Notes under the pieces: generated by a model
Databases searched by the model: none
What the model saw: only the letters and a program-made list of their open reading frames with translations
Told to the model about the DNA's origin: nothing
DNA from: Leeia oryzae DSM 17879
Lineage (GTDB): Bacteria > Pseudomonadota > Gammaproteobacteria > Burkholderiales > Leeiaceae
Reading direction: 5' to 3'
DNA: 64,000 nucleotides
NCBI RefSeq assembly: GCF_000376945.1
Contig: NZ_AQXU01000025.1
Coordinates: 310,001 to 374,000, forward strand
Made by a program: the position numbers and the translations under genes
Part shown: positions 9,375-18,062 of the stretch, one piece after another
Numbering within the stretch: the stretch's first letter is position 1
How the letters are laid out: each line of letters opens with the position of its first letter

Positions 9375-9968
9375 TTATACCGGAGTTTGCACACAAACCG
9401 CCTGCTGATCGGCAAATGCCATGATTTCGTCAAACCATGTCTCAAAACCTTCAAAGCGATGACTACCCCCTTCCTCCCGGGTCAGCCTGGCGCCGTTAAA
9501 CTTGCGCACACCAGCCCGGTAATCCAGCACTTCGTCACCCGTCTGGGTCATCAGCCAATAGCGGTCAGGGTTCGTCACCGGTACATCCATCGCCTGCCAG
9601 ACCGCCAGGTCCAGCTCTGTGAGCTGATATTCGGCACCGGTATAAGGGTTGGTCTGCACCCCGAGCATTTGCCGGAGCAGCGCGGGTGCCTCTACCGCCG
9701 GGTTCACCAGAATGGCGGGGAGCTGATAGCGTTCGGCCAGCCAGTGTGCATAAAAACCGCCCAGCGAGCTGCCAATCAGGCACACCGGTTCACGTTGCCG
9801 TTCCAGCAAGGCCATCAGGCAGTCGGCGGCATCCATCGACCGGTCTGGCAGGGCCGGCACCAGAAAATCATCGCGCCCCCGGGCACGCCAGAACTCGCCC
9901 AGCTGCCAGGCCTTGATAGAGCGAGGACTCGATTGAAAACCATGTAAATAGATCAGCATCGTTGTCAT
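9375..9968 (-). CDS. yqiA: YqiA-type alpha/beta hydrolase (esterase)
   Basis: Small alpha/beta-hydrolase related to E. coli YqiA, an esterase of unknown natural substrate. It begins MLIYLHGFQSSPRS, has the nucleophile elbow GSSLGG, an acid in QTGDEVLDY, and the catalytic histidine in GGSHRFEGFE, i.e. a complete Ser-Asp-His triad. The length of 197 residues is typical. Translation may begin at the ATG at 9968 or three codons later. It lies 35 bases upstream of the RNase II gene on the same strand and may share its transcript. Confidence 0.87.
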   Translation of the reverse strand: MTTMLIYLHGFQSSPRSIKAWQLGEFWRARGRDDFLVPALPDRSMDAADCLMALLERQREPVCLIGSSLGGFYAHWLAERYQLPAILVNPAVEAPALLRQMLGVQTNPYTGAEYQLTELDLAVWQAMDVPVTNPDRYWLMTQTGDEVLDYRAGVRKFNGARLTREEGGSHRFEGFETWFDEIMAFADQQAVCVQTPV

Positions 9969-10253
9969 GACCAGCGTTGATTGAAGTCATATCATGGCGG
10001 CATCACCACCCGATACACGTAACACCTGACGATATGGGCTATCGTCGGCAATGAAGTGAGCCATACCCCAGACGGGGGCAAGAAAAACCGTGAACAGCAA
10101 CAGATGAGTACATTAGACGTGCACGACAGTGCATCAGGCAAGATGTATCACAGGCAAGTCTATTGTTACAAAACGCAGACTTGCCTCGCCTCGACACACC
10201 ACCCGGCAGGATTGTCTGCGACCCAAGCGTGTCGGTCGCAGACAGGGCAGATC
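9969..10253. other. Intergenic region rich in inverted repeats
   Basis: This 285-base gap between two minus-strand genes has no convincing coding frame. It holds at least four perfect inverted repeats: 10028-10034/10040-10046 (7 bp), 10120-10124/10129-10133 (5 bp), 10152-10161/10177-10186 (10 bp) and 10213-10223/10234-10244 (11 bp). The last one starts ten bases past the stop of the glutaredoxin-like gene and may act as its terminator, although there is no following T run. The yqiA promoter should also lie here. Confidence 0.5.
10213..10244 (-). terminator. Hairpin after the glutaredoxin-like gene
   Basis: A perfect 11-bp inverted repeat (TGTCTGCGACC and its complement) with a 10-base loop, placed ten bases past the stop codon. 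It lacks the T tract expected of an intrinsic terminator, so it could instead be an mRNA 3'-end stabiliser or part of a small RNA. Confidence 0.4.
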
Positions 10254-10835
10254 TCAGGGATACGCTGGAGCAGCAGGTTTGGTTACTGGCTTGGTCGCGG
10301 GTGCGGGCACCGGCGCAGGCTTGGCCTTATCCGGCACGTCACCGTTTACTTTCAAGCCCTTCATGCTGCTTTTCGGGTATCCGGCGGCATCCAATGCGGC
10401 ATTCCAGCTGGATTCGTTAAACCCTTTGACCGTATTCGTACCAACGGTCAGCACCGGTACCTCCTGCACGCCCGTCAGTTTTTTCACGGTCGCCAATGCA
10501 TCCACATCCGTTTCCGGATTTTTGCTGGTATACGGAATGCCGCGCTCTGTCAGCAGATTCACACCCTTTTTACAACTGTCGCACTGGTTGGCATACAACA
10601 CCACCGGGTTTTTGCGCATAGCTTCCTTGACGGCAAACGGCAAATCTCCGGAAGACGTCAGATTGGCACCAAAGGATTTGGTTTTTGCGTCTTTGGCATT
10701 GGCCGGCGGCGGCTGGTCGGAGTACACCTTCTTGCCGGTTGCAGGGTCTGTCCAGACATAAATCTGCGCTTGTGCCACGCCAGCGACCAGCAACAGCGCA
10801 CCAAGTACCCAACCTGCTTTAAATGCGTAAGCCAT
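10254..10835 (-). CDS. Exported DUF4124 + glutaredoxin-like protein
   Basis: Predicted secreted thiol-redox protein of 193 residues. Residues 1-23 are a signal peptide (cleavage after VAGVAQA). Next comes a DUF4124-type segment, QIYVWTDPATGKKVYSD. From about residue 77 there is a glutaredoxin fold with strand VVLYANQCDSC, the CDSC redox motif, and the cis-proline segment EVPVLTVG. The tail is a Pro-Ala-Lys-rich stretch. A glutaredoxin outside the cytoplasm is unusual because glutathione systems are mainly cytoplasmic. The gene overlaps the upstream SH3-domain gene by 17 bases, so the two are probably translated together. The substrate is unknown. Confidence 0.85.
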   Translation of the reverse strand: MAYAFKAGWVLGALLLVAGVAQAQIYVWTDPATGKKVYSDQPPPANAKDAKTKSFGANLTSSGDLPFAVKEAMRKNPVVLYANQCDSCKKGVNLLTERGIPYTSKNPETDVDALATVKKLTGVQEVPVLTVGTNTVKGFNESSWNAALDAAGYPKSSMKGLKVNGDVPDKAKPAPVPAPATKPVTKPAAPAYP

Positions 10836-11343
10836 TTAGTTTCTTCCTGTAATACTGAATCACACCCAAGGAACCGACTATCCCGCCCAGCAAAAACAAC
10901 CCCACCCCCGCCAGCAACTCGGCCGAAGACAGGTTCTGGAACCGGGGTTCCTGCCTGGGCTCACTCAATCGTCGGGCATCACTCAATTGTTGCCGCGTTT
11001 GTGCCAGCTCCGTCTTTAACTGGTCCACCACCGGATTCTCGACGGTCACGGCCTCCGGGGCTGATGCCGCCTTCTCCAGTTTAGGCTCGGCTTGTAACAG
11101 TCGGTTCAATATCCAGCCGGTGGTGCCGTCATCCAGCTTTACCCGGGTATAGGTGCTGCTGGTAGTCAGGATTTCCACCCTTGCCCCCGGAGAGACCGAT
11201 CGCAAGATTCTGGCGTATTCCGCGTTGCCACTGCGCACATTGGCATTGGCAGGTCCTTGCACAATGGCAAAGTCCTCGGCAGCAACAGGCAAACAGAAGC
11301 ATGACAGCATCACCAACAACCCGAAGCGTTTTAATCGTCGCAT
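10819..11343 (-). CDS. SH3-domain protein with C-terminal membrane anchor (TIGR04211-like)
   Basis: Predicted envelope protein of 174 residues. The ATG at 11343 is preferred because it is preceded by a GAGAG ribosome site and yields an immediate signal peptide (RRLKRFGLLVMLSCFCLPVAAE). A bacterial SH3 domain follows (about residues 27-85), recognisable by GPANANVRSGN and TGWILNRLL. After a charged, probably helical linker comes one membrane segment (LLAGVGLFLLGGIVGSLGVIQ) and a basic tail. This architecture matches the TIGR04211/YgiM family, whose function is unclear. Its 3' end overlaps the glutaredoxin-like gene. Confidence 0.82.
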   Translation of the reverse strand: MRRLKRFGLLVMLSCFCLPVAAEDFAIVQGPANANVRSGNAEYARILRSVSPGARVEILTTSSTYTRVKLDDGTTGWILNRLLQAEPKLEKAASAPEAVTVENPVVDQLKTELAQTRQQLSDARRLSEPRQEPRFQNLSSAELLAGVGLFLLGGIVGSLGVIQYYRKKLNGLRI

Positions 11344-11427
11344 CAGCACACTCTCATCTATCGTCATGCCCCTTGTAATATAAAAGCCCGTCAACGTCAA
11401 TCGACAGCCTGCGGCCAATATGCCTGT

Positions 11428-13458
11428 CTAGGCGCTTAAGCCATTGTGCCTGAGCAGTGCCGCCACTTCTGGCTTGCGCCCACGGAAGGCCACAAAAGAC
11501 TCCATCGCAGGGCGTCCTCCACCTACTGCCAGCACATGCTGGCGGAACCGTTGCCCGGTCGTGGCATTCAGCACGCCCTCTTCTTCAAACGCAGAGAAGG
11601 CATCGGCAGACAGCACCTCTGCCCATTTATAACTATAGTAGCCCGCGGCATATCCACCACCAAAAATATGCCCGAAACTGTTGGGGAAGCGATTATAAGC
11701 AGGCGGAATTGCCACCGCGACCTGCGAACGCACCTGATCCAGCACCTGCTGCACCGCTGCGGCACTGGCAAACACGCGACCATCATGAATCAGCATGTCA
11801 AACATGGAGAACTCCAGCTGACGCACCATTTGCATGCCGCTCTGGAAATTTTTGGCCGCCAGCATCTTGTCAAACAAGGCTTTAGGCATCGGCACCCCTG
11901 TATCGGCATGGGCCGTCATGGGTTCCAGCACCGACCATTCCCAGCAGAAGTTTTCCATGAACTGGCTTGGCAGCTCTACGGCATCCCACTCTACGCCATT
12001 AATGCCAGCCACCCCACGCACATCCACTTCGGTCAGCATGTGATGCAACCCGTGCCCAAACTCATGGAACAGGGTCGTTACATCATCAAAGCTGAAATAT
12101 GCGGGCTCATTACCAACCGGAGACGGGAAGTTGCACACCAGATAGGCAACGGGGATCTGCACCTCGTCGCCCCGTTTGCAGCGGGTAATCGCATCATCCA
12201 TCCAGGCGCCACCGCGTTTACCGGCCCGCGCGTACAAATCCAGATAGAACTGGCCAACCACACGCTGGTCACGGTCGACCAGCGAGAAGAAACGCACCGT
12301 CGGGTGCCATACTTCAGCTTCCGTCGGCACGACCTTCACGGAAAACAGGGTTTCAACCACGCCAAACAGGCCACCCAGCACCTTGTCTTCCGGCAGATAG
12401 CGGCGCACTTCCTGTTCAGAAAAATCATACGCCTGCTGCCGCAGTTTTTCAGACACAAAAGGCACATCCCACATCTGCATGTCATCCAGACCCAGCGTCC
12501 TGGCAAACGCTTTCAGTTCGGCCATATCTTTTTCGGCAAAAGGCTTGGCTTTCTGACCAAGATCCGCCAGAAACCGCATCACCTCTTCAGCGGAATCTGC
12601 CATCTTGCTTTCCAGAGACAAGCCGGCAAAGTTATCGAACCCCAGCAAGGCAGACTCTTCCTGGCGCAAGGTCAACAGTCTGGCCATTAGCGGACCATTA
12701 TCCAGCGCGGGGTCCCCGAACTCCGAGGCCCGGGTCACATAAGCCCGGTACAGGGTTTCGCGCAAGGCCCGGTTTTCACCATATTGCATTAACGGCAAGT
12801 AAAACGGCATTTGCAGGGTCAGCTTGTACCCCGTTTTGCCCTCTTCTTCTGCAGCCTGCTGGTACATCTCCAGCACATCCTCCGGAATGCCCGCCAAGTC
12901 AGTTGCGTCTTCCACATACATGGCAAACGCATCCGTCGCATCCAGCAACTGGTTAGAGAACTGGTTGCCTAATTCAGCCATCTCTGCCTGGATTTCCGCA
13001 AAGCGGGCCTTGCCCGACTCATTCAGTTCCGCGCCAGACAAGCGGAAGTCACGGATTTCATTCTCCAGAAAACGCCGTTGCACTAGGGTTGCCTGCTGCT
13101 CAAACCATGGCGACGTCACCAATTGTTTGTAACGAGCATACAAGGCCTCATTCTGGCCAAGACGGGTATAAAACTCGGTCACCAGTGGCAGGTTCTCGTT
13201 ATAGGCCGCGCGCAACTCCGGCGTATTCATCACGGCATTCAGGTGGCCGGCGACGCCCCAGGCACGCGACAACCGTTCCAGCGCAACGTCCAGCGGCTCG
13301 ATAAAGGCATCCCAGGTGGGTGCCTCGTTTGACGTGGTCAGCGTAGCAATCGTCTGCTCCGCATCCGCCAGCAGTTGCTGCACGGCAGGCGTCACGTGCT
13401 CGGCCTTGATATCAGAAAAACGGGGCAGGCCTTTCGCCTGCAACAGCGGATTAGACAT
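11428..13458 (-). CDS. prlC: Oligopeptidase A (M3 metallopeptidase)
   Basis: Zinc oligopeptidase of family M3 that degrades short peptides, including signal-peptide fragments, in the cytoplasm. The metal site HEFGH sits in TTLFHEFGHGLHHML near residue 466, with the downstream glutamate in the ELPSQFMENF region. The 676-residue length agrees with E. coli OpdA (680). I use the ATG at 13458 (MSNPLLQAKG), the usual family N-terminus, rather than an in-frame upstream ATG ten codons earlier. The neighbouring gamma-carbonic anhydrase is divergent, the same pairing seen in other betaproteobacteria. Confidence 0.95.
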   Translation of the reverse strand: MSNPLLQAKGLPRFSDIKAEHVTPAVQQLLADAEQTIATLTTSNEAPTWDAFIEPLDVALERLSRAWGVAGHLNAVMNTPELRAAYNENLPLVTEFYTRLGQNEALYARYKQLVTSPWFEQQATLVQRRFLENEIRDFRLSGAELNESGKARFAEIQAEMAELGNQFSNQLLDATDAFAMYVEDATDLAGIPEDVLEMYQQAAEEEGKTGYKLTLQMPFYLPLMQYGENRALRETLYRAYVTRASEFGDPALDNGPLMARLLTLRQEESALLGFDNFAGLSLESKMADSAEEVMRFLADLGQKAKPFAEKDMAELKAFARTLGLDDMQMWDVPFVSEKLRQQAYDFSEQEVRRYLPEDKVLGGLFGVVETLFSVKVVPTEAEVWHPTVRFFSLVDRDQRVVGQFYLDLYARAGKRGGAWMDDAITRCKRGDEVQIPVAYLVCNFPSPVGNEPAYFSFDDVTTLFHEFGHGLHHMLTEVDVRGVAGINGVEWDAVELPSQFMENFCWEWSVLEPMTAHADTGVPMPKALFDKMLAAKNFQSGMQMVRQLEFSMFDMLIHDGRVFASAAAVQQVLDQVRSQVAVAIPPAYNRFPNSFGHIFGGGYAAGYYSYKWAEVLSADAFSAFEEEGVLNATTGQRFRQHVLAVGGGRPAMESFVAFRGRKPEVAALLRHNGLSA

Positions 13459-13632
13459 ATATGATTTCTTTCTCGAAAACTGAATCAATCGTGCCTCGGG
13501 ACACGAACCGGATCATGGTCAATACGGTTATATATGAGGACGAACAAGCCATCCCGCAAGAGCTGACGGTCACAGAAACAAATCTGTCCGTTTACGTTTA
13601 TACTACGCCAACCTTGAATCCGGAGATACCCA

Positions 13633-14184
13633 ATGCCTGTTACACCCTATCTTGAAACCCGACCGACACTGGGCAAAGATTGCTACCTGCATCAAAGCGC
13701 ACAGGTCATCGGCGATGTCGTCCTGGGTGACGAGAGTTCCGTCTGGTGCAACACGGTAATCCGGGGTGACGTCAATCATGTCCATATCGGTCATCACAGC
13801 AATATCCAGGATCTGACCATGTGCCACGTTTCCCACAAGACACCGGCCAAACCCGAAGGCTCGCCGCTCGTGATCGGCAATTATGTCACCATTGGCCACA
13901 GCGTCATTCTGCATGGCTGCCAGATCGGCAATGAGGTCCTGGTCGGCATGGGGTCCATCGTCATGGACGATGTCATTATCGAAGATCAGGTCATGATTGG
14001 CGCAGGCAGTCTGGTACCGCCAGGCAAACGTCTAGAAAGCGGTCACCTGTACATTGGCAGACCCGTCAAGGCAGTACGCACACTCACGGACGACGAGCGC
14101 CAGTTCCTGCGTTATTCTGCCGAGCACTACGTGCGCGTCAAGAACAATCACCTGAAGACAGAAGCAGCCAATAGCGCCGAATAA
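13633..14184 (+). CDS. Gamma-carbonic anhydrase family protein
   Basis: Left-handed beta-helix protein of the gamma-carbonic anhydrase/YrdA/PaaY class. Hexapeptide turns run through almost the whole 183 residues. The metal-binding histidines are recognisable in HVHIGHHSNIQD, MCHVSHKT and IGHSVILHG. A GGAG ribosome site lies eight bases before the ATG. Many members of this family have weak or no carbonic anhydrase activity, so the reaction is not certain. It is divergent from oligopeptidase A (174 bases between), and its transcript converges on engB. Confidence 0.92.
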   Translation: MPVTPYLETRPTLGKDCYLHQSAQVIGDVVLGDESSVWCNTVIRGDVNHVHIGHHSNIQDLTMCHVSHKTPAKPEGSPLVIGNYVTIGHSVILHGCQIGNEVLVGMGSIVMDDVIIEDQVMIGAGSLVPPGKRLESGHLYIGRPVKAVRTLTDDERQFLRYSAEHYVRVKNNHLKTEAANSAE

Positions 14185-14213
14185 CCGGGTTGCCGGCCCG
14201 CTGCACATGCAAT

Positions 14214-14241
14214 AAAAAAGCCCCAGTCAATGACCGGGGCT
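14214..14241 (-). terminator. Intrinsic terminator after engB
   Basis: Stem 14219-14241 (AGCCCC.GTC paired with GAC.GGGGCT, one mismatch, loop AAT), followed on the minus strand by a T run at 14214-14218. It is oriented for engB and placed between the convergent gamma-carbonic anhydrase and engB. Confidence 0.85.
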
Positions 14242-14346
14242 CAAAACCTTGATACTTGAACAAGGCACCCGCTCAGGGAGGGAAGCGGGGAGCATCGTAG
14301 CGCTCACAAGTGAGAGTCAAGTACCGGAAAAAAGTTCCAGAAATAA

Positions 14347-14973
14347 TCAGGCATTCGCCTTTTCTTCTACTGCATCGGTATCGTCTTCACCATACAGCCA
14401 GCCCAGCACGCGCTTCTCTGCCTCTTCCACCCCGGTTTTCTTCAGACTGGAGAACAGTTGCACCGAGATTTGTGGCCATTCTGCAACAGCCTTTTTCACC
14501 TCGCTTAATTGCTTGGCAGACTCCTGGCGGGTCAGCTTGTCGGACTTGGTCAGCAAGATATGAATCGGCTTGCCGGTGGGAGCAAACCACTCCAGCATCT
14601 GCCAGTCCAGGTCTTTCAGCGGATGACGACTGTCCATGATCACGACCAGGCCTTTCAGCTCGTCACGCGAGCGCAGGTACTCGCCCAGCAAGCCTTCCCA
14701 GTGCTTGCGTACGGCATTAGGCACCTGGGCATAGCCATAGCCAGGCAAGTCGACCACATGCACGCCATCGGTAATTTCAAAATAATTGATATGCTGGGTA
14801 CGCCCAGGGGTTTTACTGGTAAACGCAAGTCGTGTATGTTTTGCCAGTGTATTGATCGCACTGGATTTGCCGGCATTCGAGCGCCCGGCAAAGGCGACTT
14901 CAGCCACTGTCTGCGGCAAATCGACCAAATGGTTGACCGTAATAAAGAATTTGAGCTGTTGCAAACTGGGCAT
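14347..14973 (-). CDS. engB: Ribosome biogenesis GTPase EngB/YsxC (YihA)
   Basis: Small TRAFAC-class GTPase needed for large-subunit assembly. The G-motifs are visible: P-loop GRSNAGKSS (residues 30-38), switch region [12 protein letters not shown]3 in [10 protein letters not shown], and G4 LTKSDKL. The 208-residue length is typical. It is divergent from the cytochrome c4 gene, as in many betaproteobacteria and gammaproteobacteria where engB and c4 are adjacent. It ends before a clear terminator. Confidence 0.96.
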   Translation of the reverse strand: MPSLQQLKFFITVNHLVDLPQTVAEVAFAGRSNAGKSSAINTLAKHTRLAFTSKTPGRTQHINYFEITDGVHVVDLPGYGYAQVPNAVRKHWEGLLGEYLRSRDELKGLVVIMDSRHPLKDLDWQMLEWFAPTGKPIHILLTKSDKLTRQESAKQLSEVKKAVAEWPQISVQLFSSLKKTGVEEAEKRVLGWLYGEDDTDAVEEKANA

Positions 14974-15142
14974 GGGGCTTTCGCGATGTGGCGTATCTAA
15001 GAAAAGGTGTTTAGAATAGCGGGTTTAGAATGGTGGCGAAAGTCTGACAGTGCAATTTAGTGCCTGATTGCGCAACAACTGTTGTTTGTATGCCCCTTAC
15101 GCCAGCCAGCAGAATTTTTATACATAGCTAGGAGTTTCTCCC

Positions 15143-15790
15143 ATGAAGCGCACTCGTCTTGTGGCCGCCCTGATTGCCACGGTCATCGCTCCACTAACCT
15201 GGGCTACAGAGCCTGTTAAAGGTGATCCAAGCAAAGGTCAGCAAATTGCCACCACCGTTTGTGCTGCCTGTCACGCTGCCGATGGCAATAGCGCGGTACC
15301 GACCAACCCGAAACTGGCTGGTCAGCACGCTGAATACCTGCTGAAACAACTGCAGCAATTCAAAGCGCCAATGGACCCTAAAAAGCCGGAAGACTGGCGC
15401 GCAGGTGCCAACCCGATGCGCGGCATCGTGACGGCATTGTCTGACGCCGACATGGCAAACCTGGCTGCCTACTTCTCCATCCAGAAACCAAAACCAGGCA
15501 AAGGCCGTGGCAAAGATGTTGCCGCAGCTGGCGAGAAAATCTACCGTGGCGGCATCGCCAGCAAAGGCGTGCCAGCCTGTATGGCCTGCCATGGCCCAAG
15601 CGGCGCAGGCATTCCGGTGCAATATCCGCGCCTGGCCGGCCAGCACAGCGATTATGTGATTGCACAGCTGAACGCATTCCGCTCTGGCGCACGTGCAAAT
15701 GATGCTAACAAAATGATGCGCACGACAGCTGCACGCCTGTCTGACACAGAGATCAAACAGGTTTCTGAATACATCGCAGGTCTACGCTAA
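15143..15790 (+). CDS. Dihaem cytochrome c4
   Basis: Periplasmic two-haem electron carrier to terminal oxidases. An N-terminal signal peptide (residues 1-21, ending LTWA) is followed by two class I c domains with CAACH at 40-44 and CMACH at 146-150. Likely axial methionines are M92 (ANPMRG) and one in NKMMRT. The repeated GQHxxYxxxQL segments are typical of c4. The length of 215 residues includes the signal. A good ribosome site, TAGGAG, precedes the ATG. The System II cytochrome c maturation genes resB and ccsA lie directly downstream, which would ligate its haems. Confidence 0.94.
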   Translation: MKRTRLVAALIATVIAPLTWATEPVKGDPSKGQQIATTVCAACHAADGNSAVPTNPKLAGQHAEYLLKQLQQFKAPMDPKKPEDWRAGANPMRGIVTALSDADMANLAAYFSIQKPKPGKGRGKDVAAAGEKIYRGGIASKGVPACMACHGPSGAGIPVQYPRLAGQHSDYVIAQLNAFRSGARANDANKMMRTTAARLSDTEIKQVSEYIAGLR

Positions 15791-15800
15791 GCAAGCCTGT

Positions 15801-15831
15801 CCGGACATGCTGCCCCAGGCGGCATGTCCGG
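15801..15831 (+). terminator. Terminator-like hairpin after cytochrome c4
   Basis: A 14-bp stem (15801-15814 with 15818-15831, one G-U wobble) and a three-base loop, placed ten bases after the stop codon. Only a weak pyrimidine tract follows (CATCCTCTTT), so termination may be partial. Confidence 0.6.
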
Positions 15832-16018
15832 CATCCTCTTTCCGTTGCATTTCTTGATTGCCAACAAGTTTTCCGGTTTCAAACGCGACTATCATTCGCG
15901 GCAAGGCAATCCATCATGCCGATTGCAGGGAACCGTTATCATTTTCTGCTGTCCGAGCCAGGTTGCCTTCCTGCTAAACAACCTTTGCATCACACTCGCT
16001 AGCCATACTGGGTAAACC

Positions 16019-18061
16019 GTGCGCCAGAATACTTTCAGACACTCCATCTATGAACTGCTAAGCTCGATGCGGTTTGCCATTACGCTGCTGGTCGTCATTG
16101 CGCTGGCATCCATCATTGGCACGATCATCAAGCAAAATGAGTCCTATACCGGTTATCTGGTTGAGTTTGGCCCATTCTGGTTCAACATTTTCCGTCGCCT
16201 TGGCCTGTTCAATATCTACAGTACCGGCTGGTTTGTCACCATTCTGGGCTTTCTGGTGGTCTCCACCAGCTTGTGCATTTACCGTCATGCCCCCCAGTTT
16301 GTGAAGGACATGCGCAGTTTTCGCGAAAACGCAACCTTGCATTCACTACAGAATTTCCAGCATCAGACCACCTTCGCGACCACGCTCGACCTGGATGCCC
16401 AGACACGTATCGCCGCAGACTTCCTGAACACCAACGGTTTCAAGTACAAACTGAAAGACCAGCTCCACGCCAGCCAACCTCACCGCCTGCTGGCGGCCAA
16501 AAAAGGGGTAGCTCAACGACTTGGTTACTTCTTTGCCCATGCTGCCATTATCCTGATCTGTATCGGCGGGCTATTGGATGGCAATCTGTTTATACGCATG
16601 CAAGAGTGGTTCAACGGCAAGCAGGTAGAAACCCGTGAAATGCGGGTCAGCCAGATTCCGGCACGCAGCAAGCTGTCAGACAGCAATCCGACGTTTCGTG
16701 GCAATGTCACCATTCCGGAAGGCAGCAGCACGGACGTACTGTTTCTGAATCACAAAGAAGGCTATTTTGTTCAGGAGCTGCCATTCACGGTCACGCTGAA
16801 GAAATTCCACGTCGAGCACTACCCGACTGGCCAGCCCAAACGCTTTGCCAGTGACATTGTTGTGACGCTGAAAAACAGCGGCAAGCAGATCAGCGGTACC
16901 ACCAGCGTGAATCATCCACTGATCGTCGACAATATTGCCATTTACCAGGCCAGTTTTGGGGACGGCGGCTCACCGGTGACGCTCAAGCGCTGGGACCTGG
17001 ATGCGCCGTCAACGCAAACCACCGATTTAAAAGGGGTTTCCCAGAGCAACCAGCCCGTCAGCGTCCACCAGCAACCCTATACGCTGGAACTGGGTGATTT
17101 CCGCTTCTTCAACATTGAAAACTTTGCCAACGACAAAACACCTGCAAGGCAGGGCATGATGGATGAATTCAAGGGCGACATGGAAAACGCCGCCAAAGTG
17201 ACCAAGGAAAAAACCCTGCACAATGTGGGGCCCAGCATCCTGTACAAATTGCGCGATGCTTCCGGCCAGGCACGTGAATACATCAACTACATGTCTCCCA
17301 TCACTCTGGAAGGGGCACCGTATTTCATCAGCGGCATGAAAGCCCGGGTGATTGACCCTTACCAGTATTTCCGTTTCCCGGCCGATGCCAATGGCGAAAT
17401 CACCGGCTTCATGAGCTTGCGCGCCTTGCTGCTGGATGCTGGCAAACGCAAACTGATTGCCGAACAGACTGCCAAGCAGGCACTCACATCGACCGCTCTG
17501 TCAGAGACTTACCGCTTGCAGTTCATTGACAGTGCAGAACGCGTGCTGGCCGCCTTCGCTAGGGGCGGCTTTCCGGAACTGGACCGGCAGCTGAAGATCA
17601 ATGTACCGCAAGACAAACGAAATGAAGTCGCACAGATCTATCTGAAAATCCTGCAAACTTCGGCGCTGGAAGCCTACAAGATGCAGCATCCGGAACACGC
17701 GCCCACAGGCCAGGAAATGCGCTTTGTACTGGATAGTCTGGTCTCGATGAGTGCTCTGCATGAGTACGGTAGCAGTGTATACTTCCAGCTTACCGATTTT
17801 CAGCAGGTACAAGCCAGTGGCTTCCAGATTTCCCGGTCACCGGCGAAGAAAATCGTGTATCTGGGTTGCCTGTTTCTGGTGCTGGGCGTATTTGCCATGT
17901 TCTATATTCAGGAGCAGCGCATCTGGCTGGCCTGCCAGAATGGCAAACTACTGTTCAGCATGTCCGGCACGCGTAAAAACCAGCAGTTTGAACACGCATT
18001 TACCCGTTATCAGGCAGCGCTGAAACAAGCCCTGCAATCCCCTGCATCACCGGAGGCATGA
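16019..18061 (+). CDS. resB: Cytochrome c biogenesis protein ResB (System II)
   Basis: Membrane component of the System II haem-lyase (CcsB/ResB with CcsA) that attaches haem to apocytochromes on the periplasmic side. About 680 residues from a GTG start, with hydrophobic segments near residues 17-37, 62-85 and 170-190, a large periplasmic domain, and a last membrane segment near 610-630 (KIVYLGCLFLVLGVFAMFYI). An ATG at 16067 would remove the first 16 residues; the GTG is kept because those residues look like the family N-terminus (FRHSIYELLSSMRFAI). It is separated by one base from ccsA and is surely cotranscribed with it. Confidence 0.93.
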   Translation: MRQNTFRHSIYELLSSMRFAITLLVVIALASIIGTIIKQNESYTGYLVEFGPFWFNIFRRLGLFNIYSTGWFVTILGFLVVSTSLCIYRHAPQFVKDMRSFRENATLHSLQNFQHQTTFATTLDLDAQTRIAADFLNTNGFKYKLKDQLHASQPHRLLAAKKGVAQRLGYFFAHAAIILICIGGLLDGNLFIRMQEWFNGKQVETREMRVSQIPARSKLSDSNPTFRGNVTIPEGSSTDVLFLNHKEGYFVQELPFTVTLKKFHVEHYPTGQPKRFASDIVVTLKNSGKQISGTTSVNHPLIVDNIAIYQASFGDGGSPVTLKRWDLDAPSTQTTDLKGVSQSNQPVSVHQQPYTLELGDFRFFNIENFANDKTPARQGMMDEFKGDMENAAKVTKEKTLHNVGPSILYKLRDASGQAREYINYMSPITLEGAPYFISGMKARVIDPYQYFRFPADANGEITGFMSLRALLLDAGKRKLIAEQTAKQALTSTALSETYRLQFIDSAERVLAAFARGGFPELDRQLKINVPQDKRNEVAQIYLKILQTSALEAYKMQHPEHAPTGQEMRFVLDSLVSMSALHEYGSSVYFQLTDFQQVQASGFQISRSPAKKIVYLGCLFLVLGVFAMFYIQEQRIWLACQNGKLLFSMSGTRKNQQFEHAFTRYQAALKQALQSPASPEA

Positions 18062-18062
18062 C

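Noticed and set aside
10056-11084. 342-codon plus-strand frame across the hairpin-rich gap and two genes
   Set aside because: Most of it is antisense to the glutaredoxin-like and SH3 genes, and the upstream part lacks any family feature.
11446-12690. 414-codon open frame on the plus strand opposite oligopeptidase A
   Set aside because: It mirrors the codon pattern of the well-supported prlC gene, has no recognisable domain and no convincing start; antisense frames of this length are common at this base composition.
13461-13655. 64-codon frame just before the gamma-carbonic anhydrase gene
   Set aside because: It overlaps the well-placed GGAG and start of the next gene and has no ribosome site; probably chance.
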